Assembly: GCF_030817315.1 (NCBI RefSeq)
Contig: NZ_JAUSZF010000001.1
Coordinates: 2,995,001-3,059,000 of the forward strand
Length of the DNA: 64,000 bases
Source of the DNA: Sphingomonas faeni
GTDB lineage: Bacteria > Pseudomonadota > Alphaproteobacteria > Sphingomonadales > Sphingomonadaceae
Direction of reading: 5' to 3'
This document shows, piece by piece, positions 26,370 through 37,292 of this stretch. Each line of letters begins with the position of its first letter. Within the stretch, counting starts at the first letter, position 1. The notes below the pieces were generated by a model. The model did not search any database. It was not told the DNA's origin and saw only the letters and a program-made list of their open reading frames with translations. Both the position numbers and the translations under genes were made by a program.

Positions 26370-26792
26370 TCACGCGAGGAAGCGGTCCTTCAGCGCCAGC
26401 ATCGCCAGCGCGGCGTTGGCCGCACCACCGCCCTTGTCGCCCTCGGTCGGCCGTGCGCGCGTAAGCGCCTGCGCTTCGTTTTCCGTGGTCAGGATGCCGT
26501 TGCCGATCGGCAGGCCGTCCATCGTCAGCTGCATGATCCCGCGTGCGCTCTCGCCCGCGACGATCTCGAAATGATAGGTCTCGCCGCGGATCACGACGCC
26601 GAGCGCGACATAGGCGTCGAACGTCTCGCTCTCCGCCGCCAGCGCGATCGCGCCCGGAACTTCGAGTGCGCCAGGCACGGTGATCGTCTCGTGCGTGTGG
26701 CCGGCGGCTTCGATCGCCGCCTTTGCGCCCTCGACCAGCAGGTCGTTGAGGTGATCGTAGAACCGGGCTTCGACGATGAGGAGATGGGCCAT
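26370..26792 (-). CDS. ribH: 6,7-dimethyl-8-ribityllumazine synthase
   Basis: The 140-residue enzyme condenses the ribityl-pyrimidinedione with dihydroxybutanone phosphate, the penultimate riboflavin step. Motifs are '[15 protein letters not shown]', '[20 protein letters not shown]' (with the catalytic His) and '[15 protein letters not shown]'. ATG 26792 overlaps the ribBA stop (ATGA); the open frame upstream of it is only a shadow of ribBA. It is the last core gene of ribD-ribE-ribBA-ribH. Confidence 0.97.
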   Translation of the reverse strand: MAHLLIVEARFYDHLNDLLVEGAKAAIEAAGHTHETITVPGALEVPGAIALAAESETFDAYVALGVVIRGETYHFEIVAGESARGIMQLTMDGLPIGNGILTTENEAQALTRARPTEGDKGGGAANAALAMLALKDRFLA

Positions 26793-27961
26793 CAGTTCGG
26801 GCTCTTTTCTGTGTTCAGGGACGCGATCGGGCGCTCGCCGACGATCGACAGGCCGTAGCCGTCGAGGCCGACCAGCGTGTGATGCGTGTTGGTGATCAGC
26901 ACCATGTCGTGGACGCCGAGTTCGGTCAGGATCATCGCGCCGACGCCGTAGTCGCGCAGTTCCTCCATGTCCGGCGTGATCTCCGCACCCGCCTTCTTCA
27001 TCACGGCGGACGTGAAGGTGTTGCTGCGCGGGCGGTTGATGACTACGATGACGCCCGCGCCCTCGTCCGCGATCATCTGCATCGAGCGCGCGAGGATCCG
27101 GCCGCGATCGCCCGATTCGCCGAAGATATCCGCGAACGGCGACAGCGCGTGCATGCGGACGAGCGTCGGCTTGGCCGGGTCGATCTTGCCCTTTACCAGC
27201 GCGACCTGCTCGGTGCCGGTCGCCTTGTTCCAGAACGTCAGCGCGGTCCAGTCGCCACCCCATTCGGAGGTGAACCTGGCCTCGGCACGCTTCTCGACGA
27301 GGTGGTCGTAGCGGCGGCGATACGCGATCAGGTCGCGGATCGTGCCGATCTTGACGTTGTGGAACTGCGCGAAGGTGACGAGGTCATCCATCCGCGCCAT
27401 CGTGCCATCCTCGTTCATGATCTCGCAGATCACGCCCGACGGATTGAGCCCGGCGAGCCGTGCGACGTCGACCGCAGCCTCGGTATGGCCGGCGCGGATC
27501 AGCACGCCGCCGTCGCGCGCCACCAGCGGGAAGACGTGGCCGGGCGTGACGATGTCCGCCTTCTGCTTGGTCGCATCGATCGCCACCGCGATGGTGCGCG
27601 CGCGGTCCGCGGCCGAGATGCCGGTCGTGACGCCTTCCAGCGCCTCGATCGAGACGGTGAACGCGGTCTCGTGCCGCGTGCCGTTGTTGCGGCTCATCAG
27701 TTCGAGGCCGAGTTCCTCGGTGCGGTCCCTGGTCAGCGCGAGACAGATCAGGCCACGGCCGTATTTGGCCATGAAGTTGATCTTCTCCGGCGTCGCCATC
27801 TGCGCGGGGATGACGAGGTCGCCCTCGTTCTCGCGATCCTCGTCGTCGACCAGGATGAACATCCGACCGTTGCGCGCCTCGTCGATGATCTCTTCGGGAC
27901 TCGACAGATAGCCGTGCTTCAGACGGGCCAATTCGGACGAACGCTCAGCGGGCAGAGGCAC
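26792..27961 (-). CDS. ribB: 3,4-dihydroxy-2-butanone-4-phosphate synthase with degenerate GTP cyclohydrolase II domain
   Basis: Residues about 1-215 are a complete DHBP synthase ('[20 protein letters not shown]', '[17 protein letters not shown]', '[14 protein letters not shown]'), making the four-carbon riboflavin precursor from ribulose 5-phosphate. Residues about 220-389 align with GTP cyclohydrolase II, but where RibA carries its three zinc cysteines this protein reads '[20 protein letters not shown]', with none. That half is therefore probably inactive, as in RibBX-type proteins, and a separate RibA is needed elsewhere. The GTG start at 27961 follows GGAG by 7 bases and overlaps ribE by 17 bases. 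Confidence 0.93.
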   Translation of the reverse strand: MPLPAERSSELARLKHGYLSSPEEIIDEARNGRMFILVDDEDRENEGDLVIPAQMATPEKINFMAKYGRGLICLALTRDRTEELGLELMSRNNGTRHETAFTVSIEALEGVTTGISAADRARTIAVAIDATKQKADIVTPGHVFPLVARDGGVLIRAGHTEAAVDVARLAGLNPSGVICEIMNEDGTMARMDDLVTFAQFHNVKIGTIRDLIAYRRRYDHLVEKRAEARFTSEWGGDWTALTFWNKATGTEQVALVKGKIDPAKPTLVRMHALSPFADIFGESGDRGRILARSMQMIADEGAGVIVVINRPRSNTFTSAVMKKAGAEITPDMEELRDYGVGAMILTELGVHDMVLITNTHHTLVGLDGYGLSIVGERPIASLNTEKSPN

Positions 27962-28571
27962 GGTAATGCTCCATTCTTTGGAGGTAGCGGGCGAGGACGT
28001 CGATCTCGATATTGACCGACTGACCCATCTGGATGGTTCCGAGGGTGGTGACGGACCAGGTATGCGGGATGATGTTGAGGCCGAATTCGACCTCCCTTGG
28101 TCCATCAGGGCAATCGATGTCCTGGACGCTGTTCACGGTAAGCGAGACGCCGTCGACCGTCACCGAACCCTTGGGCGCGATGAACGGCGCGACGTCGGCG
28201 CCGGCGCGGATCGTGACGCGGTGCGAGCCGCCTTCCTCGTTCAGCGCTACGACGGTGCCGAGGCCGTCGACATGGCCAGTGACGATATGGCCACCGAGCT
28301 CGTCGCCGAGCTTCATCGCGCGTTCGAGATTGAACTTGCGTCCTTCGGTCCACTGATCCTTCGCCGTGCGGCTGATCGTCTCGCCGGAGACATCGACCGC
28401 GAACCACCCAGGTCCCTTGTCGACCACGGTCAGGCAGACGCCCGAGCACGAAATCGACGCGCCGAGATCGACGGTCGCGGTATCATAGGCGGTGCTGACG
28501 ACGACGCGGGTATCGCTGGGCGATTCCACGGTCGTGACGGTGCCGATGTCGGTGACGATTCCGGTGAACAT
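27945..28571 (-). CDS. ribE: Riboflavin synthase alpha chain
   Basis: The 208-residue protein has the two tandem lumazine-binding beta-barrels: repeat 1 starts 'MFTGIVTDIGTVTTVES' with 'SCSGVCLTVVDKG', and repeat 2 carries 'GHIVTGHVDGLGTVVAL' and 'GVSLTVNSVQD'. It converts two lumazines into riboflavin. The start overlaps the ribD stop by one base (TAATG) and its end overlaps ribB, so the operon is translationally coupled. Confidence 0.97.
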   Translation of the reverse strand: MFTGIVTDIGTVTTVESPSDTRVVVSTAYDTATVDLGASISCSGVCLTVVDKGPGWFAVDVSGETISRTAKDQWTEGRKFNLERAMKLGDELGGHIVTGHVDGLGTVVALNEEGGSHRVTIRAGADVAPFIAPKGSVTVDGVSLTVNSVQDIDCPDGPREVEFGLNIIPHTWSVTTLGTIQMGQSVNIEIDVLARYLQRMEHYRASAR

Positions 28572-29530
28572 TATGCCTCGTTTCGTTCGCGCTCGTAGAC
28601 CTCGAGCCGGTCGCTGCCAAGTTGCCGCGCATCGACGATCGCCCAGCGGCCATGCGCTTCGGTCAGGTCGGTGAGGCCGATGTCGCGGAGCGAATGCTTG
28701 CCGCCGCCGATGAGGATCGGCGCGCGGTAAAGGAGAAGGCGGTCGACCAGATCGGCCGCGAGGAACGCCGACGCTACGGCCGCGCCGCCCTCGATGAGGA
28801 TATGATCGACGTTGGGGAGGGGCGCGATGTCTTGCGGGGCGGCGATGACGGTCCAGCCGGGCACGTCCCGGACAGTCGAGGACAGAAGCACGCGCATCGG
28901 TCTGCGTTCTTCCAGCCCCGGCAACCGCACGTCGAGTCGCGGTGCATCGGCGTCATACGTGCCGCGACCGACGAGGATCGCTTCGTGCCGACTCCGCTCG
29001 AGATGAGCGTGAGCGCGCGCCTGCGGACCGGTGATCCAGCGACTCGATCCATCAGGCATCGCGATGCAACCGTCGAGCGACGTCGCGAGCTTCAGCGTTA
29101 CATGGGGACGGCCCAGCGCTTGCCGGGTGAGAAAGCCGGCCATCGAACGTTTGGCTTCGTCCGCACGCACACCGCGCGTCACGGCGATGCCAGCCGTCTC
29201 GATCCTGGCAAACCCTCGGCCGGCCGTTCGTATATCCGGATCTTCGAGGGCAACGACCACGCGTGAGACACCAGCCTCGATCAGCAGGTCGCTACATGCT
29301 GGCCCGCGTGGCGACTGGTGCGCGCATGGCTCAAGCGTAGCATAGGCCGTGGCCCCCCGCGCTTTCGCACCGGCCTCCGCCAAGGCCATCGCCTCGGCAT
29401 GTGGTCGCCCGCCCGCTTGCGTCCAGCCACGCCCGACGACGCGGCCGTCGCGCACGATCACGCAGCCGACATTGGGATTGGGCGCAGTCCGTCCTCGGCT
29501 ACGCTCGGCCAGCGCCAACGCAGTGCCCAT
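28571..29530 (-). CDS. ribD: Bifunctional diaminohydroxyphosphoribosylaminopyrimidine deaminase / reductase
   Basis: The N-terminal deaminase has zinc motifs 'GRPHAEAMALAEAG' and 'ATLEPCAHQSPRGPACSDLL'. The C-terminal reductase ('GRPHVTLKLATSLDGCIAM', 'ILIEGGAAVASAFL') uses NADPH. It carries out steps 2 and 3 of riboflavin synthesis. ATG 29530 gives 319 residues, but homologues usually have a few residues before 'ARWMGTALALAE'. The only earlier candidate after the upstream stop is a CTG at 29554, so the N-terminus is uncertain. It heads the rib genes here. Confidence 0.93.
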   Translation of the reverse strand: MGTALALAERSRGRTAPNPNVGCVIVRDGRVVGRGWTQAGGRPHAEAMALAEAGAKARGATAYATLEPCAHQSPRGPACSDLLIEAGVSRVVVALEDPDIRTAGRGFARIETAGIAVTRGVRADEAKRSMAGFLTRQALGRPHVTLKLATSLDGCIAMPDGSSRWITGPQARAHAHLERSRHEAILVGRGTYDADAPRLDVRLPGLEERRPMRVLLSSTVRDVPGWTVIAAPQDIAPLPNVDHILIEGGAAVASAFLAADLVDRLLLYRAPILIGGGKHSLRDIGLTDLTEAHGRWAIVDARQLGSDRLEVYERERNEA

Positions 29531-29550
29531 CCACCGAGCATCCGCCTGGG

Positions 29551-29898
29551 TCAGATTCCCATGGCCTTGAGCTTGTCGTCCAACCGCTTGAACGACGCAC
29601 GTGTCTCGTCCTCGCGGGCCTTCTGCTCGGCGAGCGCCTTGGCCTTGATCGGCGCGTCGATCTTCTGCTGGGCGACGATCTCCGCGTCGGTCCGATCCGC
29701 AGGCCATTGCTCGACGTAGATGATCTTCGGCCGATACTCCTGCTCGACGTACGAATCCTTCATGAACGCGTAGATCAGGAAGCTGGTGACGCCGAGCGCA
29801 GCCACGAGAAAGATGAGCTCGTACGGCCGACGCTGGCTGAAGAAGAGCCGCAGGTCGCGATAGGCGACGATCGGGGAGAAACGACTGAAAAAGCCCAT
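29551..29898 (-). CDS. Small single-pass membrane protein (115 aa)
   Basis: It starts at ATG 29898 ('MGFFSRFSPIVAYRDLRLFF'). One membrane helix lies near residues 30-46 ('LIFLVAALGVTSFLIYAF'), followed by a charged, helix-prone C-terminal half rich in Lys/Ala/Glu. No family is recognised. It ends about 20 bases before the ribD start on the same strand and probably shares its transcript. A role in the envelope is all that can be suggested. Confidence 0.72.
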   Translation of the reverse strand: MGFFSRFSPIVAYRDLRLFFSQRRPYELIFLVAALGVTSFLIYAFMKDSYVEQEYRPKIIYVEQWPADRTDAEIVAQQKIDAPIKAKALAEQKAREDETRASFKRLDDKLKAMGI

Positions 29899-29953
29899 GA
29901 TCGCCAAGATAGGGGGGCGAAGCCGGCTAGGCCAGCCCCGCGCCCCTCAAGCT

Positions 29954-30619
29954 TTAGTTCTGGAGCACAAACGTCAGCGACATCGATCGCCACGCTTCGA
30001 CCGGAACGCCGTCGCGCGTCGCGGGCTTGAACCGCCACTTCGCCAGCGCACGGTCCAGCGTCGCGCGATAGAACGCATCGGTGGTCGCGCTGACCCGCTC
30101 GACCTGCTTCACGCGACCGTCGGTACCGACCAGCAGGCGCACGACGACCTTGCCCTCGCGTTCGGCGCGACGTTCCTCGGACGGATAGCTCGGCTGGAAG
30201 TCGGCGGCATAGCGCGGGTCGATGCCGGGCTGGACGAACACGGGTGCGGGCTTTGGCGGAGCGACCGCCACGGTTCCCGTTCCGGTGCCTTCGACTTCGA
30301 TCGACGGCATGTAGGGGAGTGGATCGGGGGCGACCGCGAAGCCATCGGTCTGCGGGATCTGCACGACCGTGATCGGTGCATCGGGGCGCGGGGCTGGGCG
30401 CGGTTGCTGGCGGATCAGCGGGTCGGCGGGCGGAGTGGGTTCAGGCGGCGGTGGTGGAGTGTACGGCACATAGGTGACGAGGGGCTTGTCGGGCACGAAC
30501 GGCAGCACATTAGGCGCTGCAAAGAACAACGCTCCAATCACCGCGCAGTTTATGGCCAGCGCCACGCCAAGGCTCCCGGGATTGAATCCGCCCGTCCGGT
30601 TCAGTCGATCCGCGTACAT
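29954..30619 (-). CDS. tonB: Energy transducer TonB
   Basis: The 221-residue protein has classical TonB layout: a cytoplasmic head, a membrane helix (about 18-40, 'GVALAINCAVIGALFFAAP'), a Pro-rich periplasmic spacer (55-85, 'YTPPPPPEPTPPADPLI') and a C-terminal TonB domain (about 140-221, 'REGKVVVRLLVGTDGRVKQV', 'KWRFKPATRDGVPVEAW'). It passes proton-motive energy to outer-membrane receptors. GGAGACGGTA precedes ATG 30619. No exbB or exbD lies next to it. A TACAT-CAT-TACAT direct repeat about 70 bases upstream might be an operator but is weak. Confidence 0.93.
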   Translation of the reverse strand: MYADRLNRTGGFNPGSLGVALAINCAVIGALFFAAPNVLPFVPDKPLVTYVPYTPPPPPEPTPPADPLIRQQPRPAPRPDAPITVVQIPQTDGFAVAPDPLPYMPSIEVEGTGTGTVAVAPPKPAPVFVQPGIDPRYAADFQPSYPSEERRAEREGKVVVRLLVGTDGRVKQVERVSATTDAFYRATLDRALAKWRFKPATRDGVPVEAWRSMSLTFVLQN

Positions 30620-30828
30620 TACCGTCTCCTTCGCATCTCCTCGAGGATGGCGGCGAGATAGGTACCGCCGATTGGGATGGTACATCATTACATTTCGGGG
30701 GCAAGGGGGTTGGCGGGTGGGAGTGTTCGCCTTCTCAGTACCTTTCCCGGTCGAGGACGCTCGCCGTCAAGGAGTGGTTTAAGTCGCCCCGCTACCTGTT
30801 TGGCCGCCACCTCGATCGCACCAGGTCT

Positions 30829-30933
30829 CCACCCCGGCGGAGGCCGGGGCCCAATTGGAAAGGTTGAAATAACTGGGCGTAACGCCCGTCATCACTGTCC
30901 CCCCAATTGGGCCCCGGCCTTCGCCGGGGAGGT
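30829..30933. repeat. Family C palindromic element, copy 2; rest of the 30620-31065 gap
   Basis: Arms CACCCCGGCGGAGGCCGGGG / CCCCGGCCTTCGCCGGGGAG with CCAATTGG at the inner ends and a diverged loop of about 50 bases. The 446-base gap between tonB and gltX also holds a family E element and the tonB leader; I see no gene in it. Confidence 0.9.
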
Positions 30934-30978
30934 GTTTGGGATGGGGGCGGTGTTCAGATCGACCGCCCACCCCTCTTT

Positions 30979-31032
30979 GTTCTCCCGCGAAGGCGGGAGC
31001 CCAGGCTGGACTCCCGCCTTCGCGGGAGAACA
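30979..31032. repeat. Family E palindromic element, copy 1
   Basis: GTTCTCCCGCGAAGGCGGGA and TCCCGCCTTCGCGGGAGAAC are reverse complements joined by a 14-base GCCCAGGCTGGACT loop, making a compact hairpin. It lies just past the gltX stop and could terminate transcription of that gene. Confidence 0.92.
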
Positions 31033-31065
31033 TGCTTCTTGCGGGCAACCCTCGCTAACGCGAGA

Positions 31066-32391
31066 CTACCGCGCCGCGAGTCGCTCCAAAGCCCGCTCGT
31101 GCCCGATCAGCGGCAGCAACGCCGCCATGTCCGGCCCATGATCACGCCCCGTCAGCGCGCGCCTCAACGGCAGGAACAGCGCCTTCCCCTGGCGCCCCGT
31201 CTCAGCCTTCAACCGAGCCGTCAGCGCGTGCCACGGATCGCTCGACCAATCGATCTCACCCGCCGCCGCCAGCGCCTGATCGAGATACTCGACCTCCACG
31301 TCGCCCGCGACCGCAACAGGCCCCTCGATCACCCCCCACCAGTCCGCTGCATCCGCCAGCGTCACCAGGTTCGGCCGCACCGCCTCCCAAGCCGCCACGT
31401 CCATGCCATCGGGCAAGCGCCCAGCCACCGCCTCGAACGGCAGCGCATGCAAAATCCGCGCATTCAACTGCGCCAGTTCCGCCTCGTCGAACCGCGCCGG
31501 CGCCCGTCCGAACCTTGCAAAATCGAACCCTGCGATCAGCGGCGCAGCATCGGCGATCGGTTCGACCGGATCGCTCGTCCCGATCCGCGCCAGCAGCGCG
31601 CGCACCGCCTGCGGTTCGATCCCGACCTCACGGAAATGATCGACACCGAGCGACCCAAGCCGCTTCGACAGTTTCCCCTCGGCCCCCGTCAGCAAAGCCT
31701 CATGCGCAAACCGAGGCGGCGTCACGCCGAGCGCCGCGAACATCTGCAACTGGAGCGCGGTGTTCGACACATGATCCTCGCCCCGCACCACATGCGTCAC
31801 GCCCATCTCGGCGTCGTCGATCGCCGACGGCAACATATACAGCCACGATCCGTCCGCGCGCCGGATAACCGGATCGCTCATCGTCCTCGCCTCGAAATGC
31901 TGCGGCCCGCGGATCAGGTCGTCCCAGTCGATCGCCGAGTCGTGGTCGAGCTTGAACCGCCAATGCGGCTTAACTCCGTCCGCCTCCAGCTTGACCCGCG
32001 CAGCCTCGTCGAGCGCCAACGCAGCCCGATCGTAGATCGGCGGCAAACCACGCCCGGCCTGGATCTTGCGCTTCAGGTCGAGCTCCTGCGAGGTTTCGTA
32101 CGCGGGATACACGTGCCCGCTCGCGACCAGCGCCGCGAACCGCGCCTCGTACAGCGCGAACCGCGCGGACTGTCGTTCTTCCGCATCGGGCGTCATTCCG
32201 AGCCAGTCGAGATCGGCGCGGATCGCGTCGACGAAGCGTTCCTCGCTGCGTTCGGGATCGGTATCGTCGATCCGCAACACGAACGTGCCGCCCTGCGCCC
32301 GCGCGAACATCCAGTTGTGGAGCGCGGTGCGGATATTGCCGACATGCAGCCGGCCGGTGGGCGAGGGGGCGAAACGGGTGATCACGGTCAT
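31066..32391 (-). CDS. gltX: Glutamyl-tRNA synthetase
   Basis: A 441-residue class I synthetase with the HIGH-type motif '[18 protein letters not shown]' and the KMSKS-type motif '[11 protein letters not shown]'. It charges tRNA-Glu (and in many alphaproteobacteria one of two copies acts mainly on tRNA-Gln for amidation). The length is slightly short for GltX because the anticodon-binding end is compact. ATG 32391 was chosen; the open frame beyond it has no family match. It diverges from prs over a 97-base gap that must hold both promoters. Confidence 0.95.
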   Translation of the reverse strand: MTVITRFAPSPTGRLHVGNIRTALHNWMFARAQGGTFVLRIDDTDPERSEERFVDAIRADLDWLGMTPDAEERQSARFALYEARFAALVASGHVYPAYETSQELDLKRKIQAGRGLPPIYDRAALALDEAARVKLEADGVKPHWRFKLDHDSAIDWDDLIRGPQHFEARTMSDPVIRRADGSWLYMLPSAIDDAEMGVTHVVRGEDHVSNTALQLQMFAALGVTPPRFAHEALLTGAEGKLSKRLGSLGVDHFREVGIEPQAVRALLARIGTSDPVEPIADAAPLIAGFDFARFGRAPARFDEAELAQLNARILHALPFEAVAGRLPDGMDVAAWEAVRPNLVTLADAADWWGVIEGPVAVAGDVEVEYLDQALAAAGEIDWSSDPWHALTARLKAETGRQGKALFLPLRRALTGRDHGPDMAALLPLIGHERALERLAAR

Positions 32392-32488
32392 CCTGCCGCT
32401 GTACGTAGCCACGCGCCGGCGGGCAAACCCTTCCACGACACCGTTCGTGCGCCTAAGGGGTGCGCAATATCGAGCGGGAAATAGCTTC

Positions 32489-33427
32489 ATGAAACTGATG
32501 ACCGGCAATTCGAACCTGCCGCTGGCGCAGGAAATCTCCGCCTATCTCGAGATCCCGCTAACCGACGTCAGTGTGCGCCGCTTCGCCGACGAGGAGGTCT
32601 TCGTCGAGATTAACGAGAACGTCCGCGGCGAGGACGTGTTCGTGATCCAGTCGACCGGCTATCCCGCCAACGACAACCTCATGGAACTGCTCATCATGAT
32701 CGACGCGCTCAAGCGCGCGTCGGCGCGGCGCATCACCGCGGTGATCCCGTACATGGGTTACGCGCGACAAGACCGGAAGCCGGGCCCGCGGACTCCAATC
32801 TCTGCCAAGCTGGTCGCCAACCTGATCACCGTCGCGGGCGCGAACCGCGTGCTGTCGGTCGATTTGCACGCTGGTCAGATCCAGGGCTTCTTCGATATTC
32901 CGACCGACAATCTCTATGCGGCGCCGGTCATGTCGGCGGACATCCTCGCGCGGTTCAAGGGCAAGAACCTGATGGTCGTGTCGCCGGACGTCGGCGGTGT
33001 CGTCCGTGCACGCGTCCTCGCCAAGCGACTCGACAATGCACCGCTCGCGATCGTCGACAAGCGCCGTGAGCGCGCGGGCGAGTCGGAGGTGATGAACATC
33101 ATCGGCGAGGTCGAAGGTCGCTTCTGCATCCTGGTCGACGATATCGTCGATTCGGCGGGCACGCTGTGCAACGCGGCGGCGGCGCTGAAGGAAGCGGGTG
33201 CCGAGGACGTCGTCGCCTATGTCACGCACGGCGTCCTGTCGGGCGGCGCAGTCGCCCGCGTCGAGGGCTCTGAACTGCGAGAGCTGGTGATCACCGACTC
33301 GATCGGGAATCACGAGGTCATCAAGGGCGCACACGGCAAGATCCGCCATCTGCAGATCGCGCCGTTGCTCGGTGAGGCGATCAAGCGGATCGCGGACGAG
33401 ACGAGCGTGTCGAGCCTGTTCGACTGA
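32489..33427 (+). CDS. prs: Ribose-phosphate pyrophosphokinase
   Basis: The 312-residue enzyme makes PRPP from ribose 5-phosphate and ATP, feeding nucleotide, histidine and tryptophan synthesis. Class I signatures are present: '[18 protein letters not shown]', '[20 protein letters not shown]' and the PRPP loop '[13 protein letters not shown]'. ATG 32489 was chosen because it gives the conserved '[20 protein letters not shown]'. It is a single gene, divergent from gltX. Confidence 0.97.
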   Translation: MKLMTGNSNLPLAQEISAYLEIPLTDVSVRRFADEEVFVEINENVRGEDVFVIQSTGYPANDNLMELLIMIDALKRASARRITAVIPYMGYARQDRKPGPRTPISAKLVANLITVAGANRVLSVDLHAGQIQGFFDIPTDNLYAAPVMSADILARFKGKNLMVVSPDVGGVVRARVLAKRLDNAPLAIVDKRRERAGESEVMNIIGEVEGRFCILVDDIVDSAGTLCNAAAALKEAGAEDVVAYVTHGVLSGGAVARVEGSELRELVITDSIGNHEVIKGAHGKIRHLQIAPLLGEAIKRIADETSVSSLFD

Positions 33428-33507
33428 CGGAAGCAGGCGCAGCCACGCCCGCACCGATCCCCGCACGTGCGAGCAGCGTCCGACCGCGGCCTTGCCGACG
33501 TCCCTTG

Positions 33508-33589
33508 CCGTTCTCCTGCGAACGCAGGAGCCCAGGGTAACTAAGCACGAAACTGAATAATCCTGGGTTCCTGCGTTCGCAGGAAAACG
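33508..33589. repeat. Family E-like palindromic element, variant copy; 33428-33925 gap
   Basis: The arms GTTCTCCTGCGAACGCAGGA and TCCTGCGTTCGCAGGAAAAC pair, with CCCAGG / CCTGGG inner blocks and a 30-base loop. The 498-base prs-sucC gap otherwise contains a possible PilZ remnant and the sucC promoter region; nothing else is recognised. Confidence 0.88.
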
Positions 33590-33604
33590 GGTGGTCTCAA
33601 TCGC

Positions 33605-33805
33605 CTATCGCTGGCTCAACGCGACGATATGATCGAACACCGCGGGATGCAGCGGTTTCGCGAACGCGACCACCGCCTCGAGCGCAACCAGACCCGGCAA
33701 ACGCACCAGCCTCAGCCGAGGCCGGAATAGTTGCGCCCAAACGGCGTTCGAGCCGGTCTTCGAGTATTTTTCCGTGCCGATGCGGCAACGAAATCCAGGC
33801 TCGCG
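33605..33805 (-). pseudogene. Possible remnant of a PilZ-domain protein
   Basis: Reading the minus strand to a TAG at 33605, the last 60 or so codons end 'VVAFAKPLHPAVFDHIVALS', which resembles the closing strands and tail of small PilZ (c-di-GMP binding) proteins. Going upstream there is an in-frame TAG, no start codon with a ribosome site, and none of the RxxxR or D/NxSxxG PilZ motifs. If real, it is a decayed end fragment. Another 63-codon frame overlapping it has no merit. Confidence 0.3.
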
Positions 33806-33925
33806 CTACCCTCTATTGATAACGATACGCAACTGCAAATGCCTTAAGGGTGGATTTGCCGCGCGCCCTGTGCTTTACGCCGATGCAATTCCCGAGTTTC
33901 CTAAAAATTGCGTGGAGCCTTCCCG

Positions 33926-35128
<1,203 letters not shown>

Positions 35129-35165
35129 CCGCCTTCGACTACGCATACTGATTCTGCGAAAAGAG

Positions 35166-35196
35166 GGGCTCGGACGGAAACGTCCGGGCCCTTTTT
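35166..35196 (+). terminator. Rho-independent terminator after sucC
   Basis: GGGCTCGGACG and CGTCCGGGCCC form an 11-bp stem (one G-T pair) around a GAAA tetraloop, directly followed by TTTTT. This ends the sucC transcript before etfBA. Confidence 0.92.
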
Positions 35197-35373
35197 CGTT
35201 GATATTGCATACTACCGGGCAGGTGGTCCGATCGGCATCTCGCCGTGATGCTACGGCATAGCGATGTTTCCATACCGGACTTGCGAAAACGACGCGAAAC
35301 CGCCATCTGTCCGGCCAACGCCGCCGGGTAACCAGCGGGCGAAACGAATAGATTCACCTTGGAAGGAATCCCG

Positions 35374-36120
35374 ATGAAGGTGCTGGTGCCGGTCAAGCGC
35401 GTGCTTGACTACAACGTGAAGCCTCGCGTGAAGGCGGACGGAACGGGCGTCGATCTGGCGAACGTCAAGATGAGCATGAACCCGTTCGACGAGATCGCGG
35501 TCGAGGAAGCGATCCGCCTGAAAGACAAGGGCGTGACCGAGATCGTCGTCGTCTCGATCGGCGAGCAGAAATCGCAGGAAACGTTGCGTACCGCGCTCGC
35601 GATGGGCGCCGATCGCGCGATCCTCATCGTCAGCGAGACCAAGGTTGAGCCCCTCGGCGTCGCCAAGATCCTCGCCAAGATCGTCGAGGAGGAAAAGCCC
35701 GACATGGTGATCCTCGGCAAGCAGGCGATCGACGACGATAACAACCAGACCGGGCAGATGCTCGCCGGCCTGCTTGGCTGGGGCCAGGGCACGTTCGCGT
35801 CGAAGGTCGAGATCGCCGATGGCTCGGTCAACGTGACGCGTGAAGTCGACGGCGGCGCGGAGACCGACACGCTGAAGCTCCCCGCGATCATCACCACCGA
35901 TCTCCGCCTCAACGAGCCGCGCTACGCGTCGTTGCCGAACATCATGAAGGCGAAGTCGAAGCCGATGGCGCAAAAGACGCCGGCCGATTTCGGCGTCGAC
36001 GTGACGCCGCGCCTGACCACGCTGAAGGTCGTCGAGCCCGCCAAGCGCTCGGCGGGGATCAAGGTCGCCGATGTCGACGCGCTGGTCGGCAAGCTCAAGG
36101 AAATGGGAGTCGCCAAGTGA
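35374..36120 (+). CDS. etfB: Electron transfer flavoprotein beta subunit
   Basis: A 248-residue AMP-binding ETF subunit ('[20 protein letters not shown]', '[19 protein letters not shown]', '[20 protein letters not shown]', '[20 protein letters not shown]'). With EtfA it carries electrons from acyl-CoA and related dehydrogenases to ETF-ubiquinone oxidoreductase. GGAAGG precedes ATG 35374. The stop overlaps the GTG of etfA. Confidence 0.97.
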   Translation: MKVLVPVKRVLDYNVKPRVKADGTGVDLANVKMSMNPFDEIAVEEAIRLKDKGVTEIVVVSIGEQKSQETLRTALAMGADRAILIVSETKVEPLGVAKILAKIVEEEKPDMVILGKQAIDDDNNQTGQMLAGLLGWGQGTFASKVEIADGSVNVTREVDGGAETDTLKLPAIITTDLRLNEPRYASLPNIMKAKSKPMAQKTPADFGVDVTPRLTTLKVVEPAKRSAGIKVADVDALVGKLKEMGVAK

Positions 36121-37046
36121 AGACGCTCGTCTGGGTCGAACATGACGGTCAGGCCGTCAAGGATGCCACGCTGTCCGCGGTCACTGCCGCATCGCAGCTT
36201 GGCGAAGTCCATCTGCTTGTCGTCGGCCAGGGCGTCGACGGCGTCGCTGCCGAAGCCGCCAAGATCGCCGGCGTCGGCAAGGTGCACGTCGCCGACGACG
36301 CGGCCTTCGCGCACGCGCTCGCCGAGAACGTCGCGCCGCTGATCGTCGAGCTGATGGCGAGCCACGACGCGTTCGTCGCGCCGTCGACCACGCACGGCAA
36401 GAACATCGCGCCGCGCGTGGCCGCGCTGCTCGACGTCATGCAGATCAGCGACATCCTGTCGGTCGAGAGCGAAGACACGTTCACGCGACCGATCTACGCG
36501 GGCAATGCGATCGCGACGGTCCAGTCGTCGGATGCGAAGAAGGTGATCACGGTACGCGGCACGGCATTCGCCAAGGCCGCGACCGAGGGTGGTTCGGGCG
36601 AGATCGAAGCGGTCGCATCGACCGGCGACAAGGGTCTCTCGACCTTCGCCGGCTCGGAAATCGCCAAGAACGAGCGTCCCGAGCTGACCAGCGCGAAGAT
36701 CATCGTCTCGGGCGGCCGTGCGCTGGCTTCGAGCGACCAGTTCCACGCGCTGATCGATCCGCTGGCGGACAAGCTCGGTGCGGGCGTCGGTGCCTCGCGC
36801 GCCGCGGTCGACGCGGGCTACGCCCCGAACGACTATCAGGTCGGCCAGACCGGCAAGATCGTGGCACCGGAAGTGTATGTCGCGATCGGCATCTCGGGTG
36901 CGATCCAGCATCTGGCGGGGATGAAGGACTCGAAGGTCATCGTCGCGATCAACAAGGACGAGGACGCGCCGATCTTCCAGGTCGCGGACATCGGCTTGGT
37001 CGGGGACCTGTTCAAGATCGTACCGGAGTTGACGGAGAAGCTATAA
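36117..37046 (+). CDS. etfA: Electron transfer flavoprotein alpha subunit
   Basis: The 309-residue subunit has an N-terminal ETF fold and the C-terminal FAD-binding domain ('[20 protein letters not shown]', '[20 protein letters not shown]', '[20 protein letters not shown]'). The GTG start at 36117 overlaps the etfB stop (GTGA), coupling the two subunits in equal amounts. Two hairpins follow about 100 and 130 bases downstream. Confidence 0.97.
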   Translation: MKTLVWVEHDGQAVKDATLSAVTAASQLGEVHLLVVGQGVDGVAAEAAKIAGVGKVHVADDAAFAHALAENVAPLIVELMASHDAFVAPSTTHGKNIAPRVAALLDVMQISDILSVESEDTFTRPIYAGNAIATVQSSDAKKVITVRGTAFAKAATEGGSGEIEAVASTGDKGLSTFAGSEIAKNERPELTSAKIIVSGGRALASSDQFHALIDPLADKLGAGVGASRAAVDAGYAPNDYQVGQTGKIVAPEVYVAIGISGAIQHLAGMKDSKVIVAINKDEDAPIFQVADIGLVGDLFKIVPELTEKL

Positions 37047-37142
37047 GCCCGAGCGAGGCGTGCAGCAGCACGCCGCTAAGAACCAGCAAAGCGCAGGTTC
37101 GCACGCGAAAGGCCGGCCGGCGGTGCTTCAGCGCCGACCGAC

Positions 37143-37209
37143 GACGCGGGATTTACTCCCGCGTCGCGCGCCAGAAACGGGCGGTGTGACTGCGGTCGCA
37201 CCGCCCGTT
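37143..37209 (+). terminator. Tandem hairpins downstream of etfA; 37047-37552 gap
   Basis: Hairpin 1 pairs GACGCGGG (37143-37150) with CCCGCGTC (37158-37165). Hairpin 2 pairs AACGGGCGGTG (37176-37186) with CACCGCCCGTT (37199-37209), extended inward by four more pairs. Neither has a T-run, so rho-assisted termination or mRNA 3'-end protection are both possible. The 506-base gap also holds a family C repeat; no gene is seen. Confidence 0.6.
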
Positions 37210-37292
37210 CTAGTGTCTGCCGAACATGCAGGTCTGCCGACGTCCAACCGATACGCTTAAAAACCGCAGTCTATCGTACCAAAAGCGAGCAC

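Noticed and set aside
26879..28015. Plus-strand frame opposite ribB
   Set aside because: No motif is present, and the opposite strand encodes a conserved riboflavin enzyme in an operon.
30640..30690. TACAT-CAT-TACAT direct repeat upstream of tonB as an operator
   Set aside because: Only two five-base repeats are present and there is no known matching regulator consensus, so it was not listed as a feature.
32392..32508. N-terminal extension of gltX beyond ATG 32391
   Set aside because: The family begins close to the HIGH region as in '[13 protein letters not shown]', and the extension would overlap the prs start.
33597..33788. 63-codon minus-strand frame between prs and sucC
   Set aside because: No ribosome site and atypical composition; the overlapping frame with a PilZ-like end is the better, though still weak, explanation.
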